Shown piece after piece: positions 44,063-54,097 of a stretch of DNA of 64,000 nucleotides. Below the pieces are notes generated by a model. It was not told the DNA's origin. It worked only from the letters and a program-made list of their open reading frames with translations, and searched no databases. The stretch is taken from assembly GCA_947179155.2 (NCBI GenBank), contig OX359267.1:40716292-40780291 (forward strand), read 5' to 3'. Every line of letters begins with the position of its first letter. Position 1 is the stretch's first letter. A program made the translations under genes and the position numbers. Source of the DNA: Hedera helix (taxonomy: Eukaryota > Streptophyta > Magnoliopsida > Apiales > Araliaceae).

Positions 44063-44066
<4 letters not shown>
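43563..44066 (+). repeat. 3' LTR of the Tat element (504 bp)
   Basis: Starts TGTTGGAAAATAATT after the purine tract and ends ATAGGTGTTGACA. It contains a TATA-box-like TCTATAAATACAG at about 43878-43890. It abuts a (TA)n tract directly. Confidence 0.85.

Positions 44067-44117
<51 letters not shown>
44067..44117. repeat. (TA)n microsatellite
   Basis: About 25 TA units between the Tat LTR end and the left TIR of the next element. Confidence 0.97.
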
Positions 44118-44119
<2 letters not shown>

Positions 44120-46175
44120 GAATTGATGAATTGACAACGATATAAAAAATGATTTATCCTTACAACAGATCTCAGTCGTTTAGGCTAAGATCTAACTGTT
44201 TAAATGGCCCCCATCCGTAATTTAATATTCAGGAATCCGCAGTATTATACTACGAATGGTATTAAATGTCCAAAATGCCTCTAACATTCAATTTGGTAAA
44301 TGTTTGGTCACAATATTATATTGCAGACGAGTAAAAAAAAAATTACCGTCTGTAGTTTAATACTGCAGTCGAATAAAAAATAAAATAAAATTATATCGTC
44401 CGCAGTTTAATACTGTAATACTGTTGACAGGTAAAAGGACGCGTTTAAATATAAATTGTCGTCCGCAGTATTAAACTGCAGACGGATGTTAAACTGCGAA
44501 CGGATGAATTTTCTCTGTCCTCTAAGTTTCCTTCCATATCTATATTGGTATCTTTCAATCTCGTGTTTGGTTGTTCCTCCAAATTCCTTTTTCAATCCCA
44601 AAGCAGTTCACATGGTTCTTCCGGATCCATTCCCTTTTTAAAAATTTCATAAACTACAGACAACTATTCAATTCCTTGTTTTGCTTATTCTTTTGTTCCT
44701 CTGTAACCCAATGGAATTTCTGCGCTTCTTAGATGGTCTCTTTACTCATCACTTCTTTTTGATCCCCAATTTAATTTCTTGTTTGTTGCTTCAATTATAG
44801 ATATAATAAATATTCTAGGTTTTTGGGGTTTTTTTTGCTTCTGGGCATAAAATAGTCCAAGGATTTGCTTTGTTAGGCTAGATTGCTTGTGTGGGAGCTA
44901 GTTTTTTGAGAACCTAGATGCAAAAGTGTGCACTTCTAGAGGTGGGTTTTGTTTTTAAGAGAATCTGATTTGGTACCATATAAAGTGATATGTATTCACT
45001 AGCTCAAGATTGGATTTTTGTGACTATTTATTAGTTATTTCTCATGGGCTTTGATTATGTCGATTAAAGTGCAGTTTCTATTCAGGATTTTCAAGAGGTA
45101 ATAGTATGCAAGTTTTTCTCCAAAAATTATTATATTTCTAGAGTTTGGGTACTTTAAAAACACACAGAACTTTGTATGGAACAAGGACAAGTCCTGTTTG
45201 ACCAATACAATATTATCAATCTCATGTTTGTGGTTGTGCCTTCTCCAATACAAACTATTACTTGCTCATTTAAGGGTCCAGTAAAAATGAACAAATCCCA
45301 TTTTCAATTAATCACCTTGAGGAGTAATGATTTCTCTGATTTAGCAATTCATTATGTTGCACTGATCTTACATCATAAAATGGTTAAGATCGTGGCTTAA
45401 TTTTACAATATTTCTTGTTCCTCCTAAAAAATAAAGAGAGAAATTGAAGATGATGGTGATTTACCCAGTCAAACTCAGTCACTAATGGGTTAAATCTTCC
45501 AATGATCATAATAACAAAACCATATCTTCAAATGATCATTTACCCATATCTTTCTTTTTGGGCAAAAGTAGAAATAATCTTCAAATGATCATAATAACAA
45601 AACCATTGGATAATTCAATAAATAACATATACAAGGAGAGAGAAAATGTAATGATGAGATTACAAAAGGAAAGGTTGTAGCAAATAAAAGGTATTTCTCG
45701 AGAACAAGATAAAAAACGAAAGAAAAAGGGACGAAGAGGAATTAATACTTTGTGTCCGTAATTTAATACTGCGAATGGACATTACTTCCAAATGATAAAT
45801 TATCCGCAGTTTAATATTGTGGACGAATAAAAAATAAAAATAAATTTTTTTCCCGTCCGCAGTATCAAACTGTTGACGATATATTTTTTTTATCCGTTCT
45901 CAATATTATACTATAGACGGTACATTTACCAAATTAAATATTGAGAATATTTTGAACATTTATTACCGCCCACAGTATAATATTGTGGACGGTGAGTGTA
46001 TTACATGCATATTAGGGGTGTTTTAGATATTTAACCCCGTCTGCAGTATACTACTACGGATACCTGAATATGATACTGCAAATAAGGGTTATTTAAACCG
46101 TCAGATTTGTTGTAAGGATGAGATATGTTGTAAGGATAGATTCTTTTTTACAACTTTGTCAATGAATCAGTCTCA
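44118..46175. mobile_element. Long-TIR non-autonomous element with palindrome arrays (family A)
   Basis: The left 350-400 bp (from GGGAATTGATGAATTGACAA) matches the inverse of the right 350-430 bp (read inward from 46174: GAGACTGATTCATTGACAAA), including an internal TATCCTTACAACA block in both arms. Each arm repeats an imperfect 20-24 bp palindrome of the form CCGCAGTATTAAACTGCGG, with about ten copies (44234, 44346, 44398, 44459, 45752, 45808, 45854, 45892, 45965, 46036). (TA)n lies on the left and a shorter TATATATA on the right. The centre (44500-45740) looks like a gene 5' region or captured DNA but codes for nothing I can support. Long TIRs suggest a Mutator-like origin; not proven. Confidence 0.72.
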
Positions 46176-46523
46176 TATATATATTCAGGCTTTTTACTTT
46201 TCCTCTTGCATGGTACTCTCTTCTAATCTAATTTTTATGTGATAGAAGATAAGAATAAAGAGGAAGAGCTAGGTGGTAGGCATAAACATTGAAGTTTTGG
46301 AAGTCTTCAAAATTAAAAATTTATGTTGTAAGTTTTATATGGGTGATGGGTTTAACTCATTCATTTAAATGTATTCATATACAATTTATTTAAAATTAAT
46401 CATTTATTGCATTAATTAATCCATTAATGACCTTAAACTTTATCCAATACTCGTTAAATCAACTCATTTTCCACCTATAATCTCTCCCATCTTTTTTGTT
46501 ATTCCTTCTATATAAATATTTTA

Positions 46524-46562
<39 letters not shown>

Positions 46563-46826
46563 TTTGAGGGATAATGAGTGAGTAATCCATCTCAAACTAT
46601 TTATCATTAGCATTTTTTATTGTAAAAGTCTAAAAATGATTGTGTTGTTCATAATTTAATCAACTATGAGGTTTTTAAGTAGTTTTTTTTTTTTCAAAAT
46701 TGATACAATTCATTTTCCATTTATAAACAATAAATATTGAATACGTAACTGCCTATTATTAAAGTGTGTATACAATGCTCATCTTGGCCTCACTTGATTT
46801 GATATATATATATATATATATATATA
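46176..46826. other. AT-rich spacer with (TA)n; no gene
   Basis: Contains (AT)n at 46527-46559 and 46801-46829 and otherwise unstructured AT-rich DNA. Confidence 0.6.
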
Positions 46827-46948
46827 TATGGAAAGTAATCCACATTAAAAATTGGATGGGAATCCTACCTTTCCAACGCTCATCCAGCTAACAAACAGTT
46901 ATGTGGTAAGTAGTCCCACAAATAAATGACGTTTTTACCCATTTGCTG

Positions 46949-47010
<62 letters not shown>

Positions 47011-47015
47011 CATAT
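46827..47015. repeat. Duplicated TIR segment plus (TA)n (family B)
   Basis: 46828-46945 (ATGGAAAGTAATCCACATTA...) is nearly identical to 47016-47135, and each copy is preceded by a (TA)n tract (46801-46829 and 46951-47012). A tandem duplication of one TIR together with its microsatellite flank is the simplest reading; a second truncated insertion is the alternative. Confidence 0.8.
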
Positions 47016-48184
47016 GGAAAGTAATCCACATTAAAAATTGGATGGGAATCCTACCTTTCCAACACTCATCCAGCTAACAAACAGTTATGTGGTAAGCAGT
47101 CCCACAAATAAATGACGTTTTTACCCATTTGCTTTAAAAAATGGCTCTATATAACTCGTATGCAGTAGGTCTATTTTTCCATCAGATTTTCAAGTTATTT
47201 ACCGCATAATAGTTGTGCAGTAAGTCTATCTTCATATCTTTGTTTTCTGTTCTCCACTTTTTTATCAATTCTTTCCCGAACTTTTCCCAAAAGAAGTTCC
47301 CAATTTCAATATTCTCTCCACTCACCGATCATGCTTCAAAGTCTACTTCTTCCACCTCTAATCAAAAACTCCATCCCTAATTCTTCCACCTCGATGAAAA
47401 TCAAGCTCCTCTCTGTCGATGCCCCCACTACAAAATCCTCCTCCGACCATAACGATGATTCTAACTGCAAGCATTGCAACTACTCCGTCAACGCCTCCAT
47501 CTTTGACAAGAAGATTGTCGAGGAATATTGGAGTATTCATAAATGTAAAAATTCAAGTAAGAAAGATAAAAAAAATTCTCTTCCCATTTTTCAGTATAAA
47601 GTCTCTACAAATGTATAATAATTTATCTGTTCGTAAATTTGTTATTAGTTTCTCAATGTGGGTTAATTTTCTTAATTTTAGAATCTTTTTTTTCGATCTA
47701 AAACCAAGAATTTATTTTTTCCCCTTCATTTTAGTTTATAAATCTCTCTCTATATATATATTCTTTTTTGCCTTGGTATCTTAAATGTTGAAAATGGAAA
47801 AGAACTCGTACTAAAATTGATCTAACAAAAGGCTTAAAGAAAATGGAAACATCAGCAGGTCTAACAAGAAGCCATCATCATCATCATAACGGGCTAACTT
47901 GATTAGGAATGGCGATGAAAAGGTTTACAGATGTCTGCAGTTGTGTTTGTTGACTTCATGAATGACTTACCGCATAATAGTTATGTGAAGTCCCTTTTTT
48001 TAAGTGAAGGGATAAAAATGTCATTTGTTATGTGGACCACCTACCGCATAACTATTTGTTAGCGTCCTAATAACAGTTATGTGGATTACTTGTTTTTTCA
48101 GCCTTTGGATCATAGTTTAAATGACTAGATGAGTGTTGGAAGTCCAGGGGCTCTCATTCAACTTTGGATACGGATCATTTCCCA
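47016..48184 (+). mobile_element. Long-TIR non-autonomous element, copy 1 of a head-to-head pair (family B)
   Basis: Left TIR at 47016 (GGAAAGTAATCCACATT, ATGGGAATCCTACCTTTCCA) and inverted right TIR at about 47960-48184. The TIRs contain the palindrome CCGCATAACTATTATGCGG and variants, plus conserved lines such as AATGACGTTTTTACCC. The centre has a short frame at 47331-47618 (95 codons, MLQSLLLPPLIKNSIPNSS...) whose function I do not recognise. Compared with the TIR at 48185 the left TIR lacks roughly 65 bp. Confidence 0.75.
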
Positions 48185-49463
48185 TATATCCAAATGATCT
48201 ACATCCAAAGTTGGATGGAAGCCCCTACTATTTCAACATTCATCTAGTCGTCCAAAGGGTAAAAAAAAAAAAAAAAAAGCAATCCGCATAATTGTTATTA
48301 GAATTCTAACAAACAAATTATATAGTAAGTGGTCCACACATAACAAATGATATTTTAACCCACCCCCCCCCCCCCCCCTTCTAGTGCTTCGCATAACTAT
48401 TATGCAATAAGTCACTCGCGAAGTCGGTGAACAACACCATCAACATTTGTAAACCTTTGTGTCGCCATTTCCAATCAAGTTAACCTACTGTGATGATAAT
48501 GATGATTTCTTATTAAACTTGTTAACATGTCGTCATTTTCATTAGGCCTTTTATTAGCTCTGTTTTGGTACGAGTTCTTTTCCATTTTCAACGTTAAAGT
48601 TATAAAGGCAGCAATGACAGAATCTTTACTTATAAATTACAGATTTTATATATATATCTAAGGAGAGAGAGAGAAACAAAGATTTACAAGCTAAAATGAA
48701 GGGAAAATATAAATTTTTGGTTTTAGATCTAAACAAAAGATTATGAAGTTAAGGAAATTAGCAAGAAATTAGCACACATTGAGCAATTAACATCAAATTT
48801 ATGGACAAATAGATTATCTTATATTTGCAGAGACTTTGTTCTGGAAAAGGCTCGAGAAGAGGAAATATTGTATTTCTTACTTGAATTTTTTCATTTAAAA
48901 ATACTTCAATTCTCCTCAGTGATCTTCTCACCGGAGATGGAGGGATCGACGGAGTGTTGCGGCACTTGCGATTTGAATCATCGTCATGGCTGTCAGAGGA
49001 TTCAGTGGTGGAGGCATCGGCTAAAGGGGCACTTGATTTTCATGGAGGTAGAGGAATTGTTGAGGATGAAGCTGTTGATTAGAGGTGTAGGAAGTAGACT
49101 TTGAAGCATGATTGACGAATGAAGGGAATATATTGAAAAGGGAAACGTTTTTTTAGAAAGGTTTGGGAAAGAATTGACAAAGAAACTCGAGAAGAGACAT
49201 TAACAAAGATTTGAAGATAGACCTATCGCACAACTATTATGCGGTAGGTAACTTAAAGATCTTATAAAAAAAAATAGACCTACCGCATGATAATTATGCA
49301 TGCAGAGCCCTTTTTTTTAATGGAGGGGTAAAAATGTCATTTGCTATTTGAGACCACTTATCTCATAACTGGTTGTTAGCGTCCTAATAATAGTTAAGCA
49401 AATTACTTATTTTTTAGCCTTTGGATTGTGGTTTGGATGGTTGGATGAGCGTTGGAAAAGACA
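48185..49463 (-). mobile_element. Long-TIR non-autonomous element, inverted copy 2 (family B)
   Basis: The reverse complement of copy 1: the block 48900-49110 inverted matches 47320-47560 (ATCATGCTTCAAAGTCTACTTC shared apart from mismatches), and the TIR at 48185-48420 mirrors 47950-48184. The far end stops inside the TIR (GAGCGTTGGAAAAG, about 49463), about 50 bp short of a full terminus. The central frame of copy 1 is broken here. A poly-A tract (48263-48278) and a 17-bp poly-C run (48362-48378) interrupt the inner TIR. Confidence 0.75.
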
Positions 49464-51937
49464 AAAGAATCTTACAAAAACATGGCAAAGTGTAATTAGT
49501 TGATGATGGATAGGCCTAGTGATAATAACCGACCATAGCCAATCTCGTCATTTTGTAATTTATCTTTTGTAACTATTCTTTTATCGCTGAAATATTATTG
49601 TATATGGAATAAGTAAGAACTAAGAATAATCCCACCATAATTTATTCTATTTTATCGCTTAGAATTTTATGTTAATCGCAATTTAATTTCGTCAAAAATT
49701 TGTAAAGACATAAATCATTTTCCCTCAAATTCCAACTTTTTCTTTAATTATTTATATCATGATCTTTTATTCATTTATTATACTCATAATAAGATTAATA
49801 TGTATCAATGGGTATCATGCACATAATGCGTGTCTTCGTGTAAACTAGTATTTTTAAACTGAAATCTCCTCAATAACTAAAAGTACAGAAAAAAATCCCA
49901 TTACCTTAAAGTTAATACGGTCCATCACTCCAAGAATTAAGTTCTCAATGTTAATTTTTATTTAAAACTTACATTATTCTCCTCCACATTTCTTGTGAGA
50001 AAATTTTGTACAAGTACTGATCACTATCCGTGGTACATAACTACGTATTCATGTATATATAATAGTAATATAGTTACCTTACTAAGAGAATGTTTGATAA
50101 AAATTGAATGAAATAATTTTAAATACTTAAGTAATCTGAATAAGCTGAATTAAGTAAATTTCTGGATACTGAATAAAAAAATTTATTTGATAAGTGACAT
50201 GTCTAAAATATCTGAATAACATATTTTTACTATTTTACTCATCTAAAAAAAATCAAAGTTGTTGTAAATTTATGTAATATTACTTAATATAATATTTAAT
50301 ATTTTTTTTTTAATTTTTTAATTTTTTTTTTTACTTCATTCAACCGGAACTTAATCATTCAGTCAAAAAAATTAAACTTAGTCATTCAGCCTCATTCAAC
50401 TCTAAACAAATACACTAAATAACTGATCGATTTAACCCTATTAAATTCTAATCAAACAGCCATAAAAGTGGCTAACGAGCTGCCAGGTCTCCCGGTGCTT
50501 AACCATTGAGCTGGCCTCCCCTTCCACCTGCTTACAACTGCTTCCTGTAACTTACACCACCAGCTTGCTTTCGTGCTCATCAACTTCTTCTCTATTTATA
50601 AATTCCAATTCTTTTTTGTCCTCTCTAGCATCCAAGCCGTTTTCCTTTTCTTGGACAGACACGTGTGGGTCTGTGATTACTCTCTTAAAAATTTCTAAAG
50701 AATAATACTCCTGCTACAAAATAAAAATATCAATATTAATTTTTAAAAAAATAAAATTCCAAATGTTTTTAATTTGGACATTAAAATAAAATAATTTACT
50801 TTTTCTTTGTAATATAATTATATAAATTATAAATTATGTATATAGTACTATTAATTATATTATTTAATCCTTAAGCTTCAAAATAAAAGTTAATATGAAA
50901 TTATTTAGTTTTGATTATAATTCTTTAAAAGAAGAAATACAACCTTTTTTAAAGAGAGAGGGGCCGATCACTAATTGCTTTTAAAAGTTAAATAAATCAT
51001 ATTAATTTTAAATTTAAAAATATTTTAAATTTTATTTTAAAAAATTAAATTTGATCTTATATTTTCAAATAAAAATAACTTATTATGTACTCTCTCCGTT
51101 CCAAAATATGAAAATAATATTGACTTTTTGAAGTACACTTGAAATAATTTTAAATTTAAAATTAATATGAAATAATTTAGTTTTGATAATACATTTGTGT
51201 AAATTATGAACTATGTATATAAAACTAATAACAACATATTTACTCACTATATGTCAAAATATAAGATAATTATTAACTTTTTAAAGTGAATTAGAAAATG
51301 CTAATTGAAAATTAAAATGATTTATTTTTAATTTAAAACAATGCAATTCAGATAATTATAAACTATCTAAATATAGTGGTACTAATTATTTGTATCTTGA
51401 AAAAATTTAACCAAATCACATCTCTCAAATTAATTTTGAAAAGTATAACTTTATCCTAAATTTTGAAACATAAGAGGTTTTATTTCTTTAATAATGGTTT
51501 GATACATATAATTTTATTTAAATATTTTGGTAAAATATAAAATTTTATTTATATTCAATGTAGCTATTTGATTATTTTTTTATTAATTTAGACTATCTTT
51601 TGAAGACAAAAAATAAATTAATTAGTAACCCCTATTTGAGTCAAATTAGTTAATATATAGTTACATCACTACCTCAAAATATATAAGAGAAAATTTGGCT
51701 TCCTGATTAATTTCAGACATTTTGTAATATTGCTGTGATTCTTTTTCATTTTAATAAATCTGGAAAATATAAAGTTTCTATAATTGTATTGATTAGAATT
51801 AGATAAACTTATATAAAACTTTTAAATTAAAAATATCTCAAATTTACTTCAAAGCTTAAATTTGTTTTATATTTTGAGATGAAAATACTATAATTTTACA
51901 AGTTTTCACTTCTTATACTTACTAAATAATTTAAAAT

Positions 51938-51940
<3 letters not shown>

Positions 51941-51987
<47 letters not shown>
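51941..51987. repeat. (TA)n microsatellite
   Basis: About 23 AT units; no transposon end is recognisable at either side, unlike the tracts at 44 and 47 kb. Confidence 0.97.
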
Positions 51988-51988
<1 letters not shown>

Positions 51989-53000
51989 CTGACATAAGAA
52001 AGTCAAGCATGCTACGAAAAATGTAATTTATAGCAAAGAATTCAAAAGCTAAAAAAATAAAATTGTAATGCATATTAAGTACTATTTCCTGTCTTCCAAG
52101 TAATTAGATCGATATTTACTTTTAAAATATTTTAAATTTAAAATTGATGTATTTATTTAATTTTTAGAAAGTCCGCAGCCTGCTTGCTTACAAACCAATT
52201 CACCTACTTGCCGCTTAATTTTCTTCCTCCTGCTTGGAGAATATTCCGTTTTCCTTTCTTTTTTGGAAAAGTATAAGCTTACAACAACCAATGACAAAAT
52301 ATATTTAAACTATTAAAAAATAATATTTAACTACTTTTTAATAATTAAAATAAATATAATATTTAATTTTATTACCGAATATTTTATACGTAATATTGTC
52401 TTTCCTTTTTATTGTTTGTTAACTTGTAATCCTGAAGCAGGATGGATTTCCGTTTCCTTTTTCTTTTTTTTTATTTATTTTTTATAATATGAGTATTTCC
52501 CACTCCATGATCTTCTAATTTTACCTTGTAACTATTTTGCCACTTTCTCAAGATTTGATACATAATATATATTTTGATTTTAATAATTTGTTAAAATAAA
52601 ATTTTCAACTATATTCATTCTATTTAGCTATTTTTTTGTTTTATTTAAATTGATATAAATATATTTATTAGCACTAAATTTATAATAATAATAAATAAAA
52701 ATTATTATTCAAAGTTTATTTGAGGTAACTATTTTCAAATTCATAGTTTTTATAAATTATTAAAATTGTAAACTATCTATATAGTGGTATTAATTATAAG
52801 ATTTAGAGCTTTTGAAACTTTAATGATCGTTCACGTCAATTTTAAATTATAAATTATCTTAAGTTGACTTTAAAAAGTAAAATTTAAACTCATATTTTGA
52901 AATGAATAAAATACTATTTTTTAATAATGATTTGATGCTTATAAATTTTAATTTAATATTTTTATTTGTAACAAAATAAATATTTTTAAAATTTGTAAAA

Positions 53001-53063
53001 TCCTCAAATAGGACTCGCACCATGTACAGGGTAGTGTGCTTACTATTGAATCGTGATTTAGTC
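53001..53063 (-). repeat. Possible tRNA-derived SINE head
   Basis: On the - strand GATTCAATAGTAAGCACAC (53034-53052) resembles a pol III A box region, and GGTGCGAGTCC (53011-53021) is close to the B-box consensus GGTTCGANTCC, with spacing like a tRNA. No cloverleaf acceptor pairing and no clear 3' SINE tail, so a remnant at best. Confidence 0.35.
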
Positions 53064-53390
53064 TTTTAGCCATTAATTTTGTTTTTAAAATTTCAACAAA
53101 TAAAGACAAATTAAATGGCATGTGTAAATTAAAGTAAGGTAATCTTGTTGTCCAATTTTATTATCCAAATAAACTACTAAAAGAACGGATAGAATAATTA
53201 GCTGCATATGTTTTTTTACCTTATATTTTAAAACGGAGGTAACATTTTTTAAAATAATAATTAGGGACGTATAAATTCTCTTTTTAATGTTTTACTAAAT
53301 AAGTCATCATCTTTCTTTTTTTCTATAAAATTGCATTATATTAAAAGTTAGCATATTAACCTCCAAGCAATTACACCATAATTTATTCCC

Positions 53391-53960
53391 ATGCTATTTA
53401 TGAAATTATGATGAAAACTTTGAGGGCAATGTCTCATTTTATTCTATTATAAAAAAAATGGATAATGACTCTTTTTTTTAACATTATTGGGAATAATTAG
53501 GCTCATAATTTTTTATATTACATTTTAAAATGTAAGGAATATATTCTTAAATAATATTTAGGTGCATAGAATAGTTTTAAAAATCAATATACTATTTATC
53601 AAATTATGATGAAACCTTTGACACAATGTCTCATTTTATGCTATTATAAAAACTATAAAAAAAAAAAATAATCATATTTTCAACAAAAAAAATGGATACT
53701 GATACTCTTTTTTAAAAACATTGAGAATAATTACGTGTATTATTTTTTATATTACATTTAAAAATTAGGGAACATATTATATTCTTAAATAAAATTTAGG
53801 TGCACAGAATATTTTTTAAATCAATATACTATTTATGAAATTATGATGAAAACTTTAAGGGAAATGTCTCATTTTTGCTATTATAAAAACTAAAAAAATC
53901 ATTTTTTGAACAAAAAAAGGATAATGATACTCTTTTTTATAGAACATTGGGTATAATTAT
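53391..53960. repeat. Three-copy tandem repeat (about 200-240 bp) downstream of the acyl-activating enzyme gene
   Basis: Units start ATGCTATTTATGAAATTATG (53391), ATACTATTTATCAAATTATG (about 53589) and ATACTATTTATGAAATTATG (about 53826). Each continues with GATGAAA...TTTG..., AATGTCTCATTTT, GGATA.TGA.ACTCTTTTTT, ACATTG.G.ATAATTA and TTTAGGTGCA.AGAAT. The copies differ by indels in their A-runs. Confidence 0.85.
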
Positions 53961-54097
53961 GCTACACTGTTACTGGTTTAAAAAAAATTCATAGTCAGCA
54001 ATTCCCCTCTTAGCACGAAGAATCCCACACGCGGAGGGCGTGGGGTTTGCCTAGTAATTACTAAAAAGAGTGATACACACATAATATATTTGAAATT

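Larger units (their letters stand above)
37752..44066 (+). mobile_element. 5'-truncated Tat-lineage Ty3/gypsy retrotransposon
   Basis: Begins abruptly in reverse transcriptase exactly where the CACTA-like end stops and runs through RNase H, a second RNase H, integrase, an antisense accessory gene, a purine tract and a 504-bp 3' LTR. A second, archaeal-type RNase H and an antisense gene between pol and the 3' LTR are known traits of the Tat lineage. Gag, protease and the 5' LTR are not in the window. The sharp junction suggests that the CACTA element inserted into it, or that a deletion joined them. Confidence 0.85.
49464..53390. other. AT-rich intergenic DNA with MITE-like debris; no supported gene
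   Basis: Mostly A/T words. A Stowaway-like end TACTCTCTCCGTTCCAAAAT at about 51087 and the inverse-looking TTTTAAAACGGAGGTAAC near 53226 suggest degraded Stowaway-type MITEs without paired ends. 50470-50520 on the - strand has a tRNA A-box-like GCTCAATGGTTAAGC without a B box. Long (TA)n at 51941-51987. Confidence 0.5.

Noticed and set aside
47331..47784. Overlapping small frames (95 and 121 codons) in the family B centre
   Set aside because: The inverted copy has stops at the corresponding places and the translation matches nothing I know. Kept only as a remark in the element entry.
48362..48378. 17-bp poly-C run
   Set aside because: Possibly slippage or a sequencing problem in a homopolymer; no function suggested.
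51087..51480. Stowaway-type MITE starting CTCTCTCCGTTCCAAAAT
   Set aside because: One end looks right but no matching inverted end or TA duplication could be fixed, so it is mentioned only as debris.
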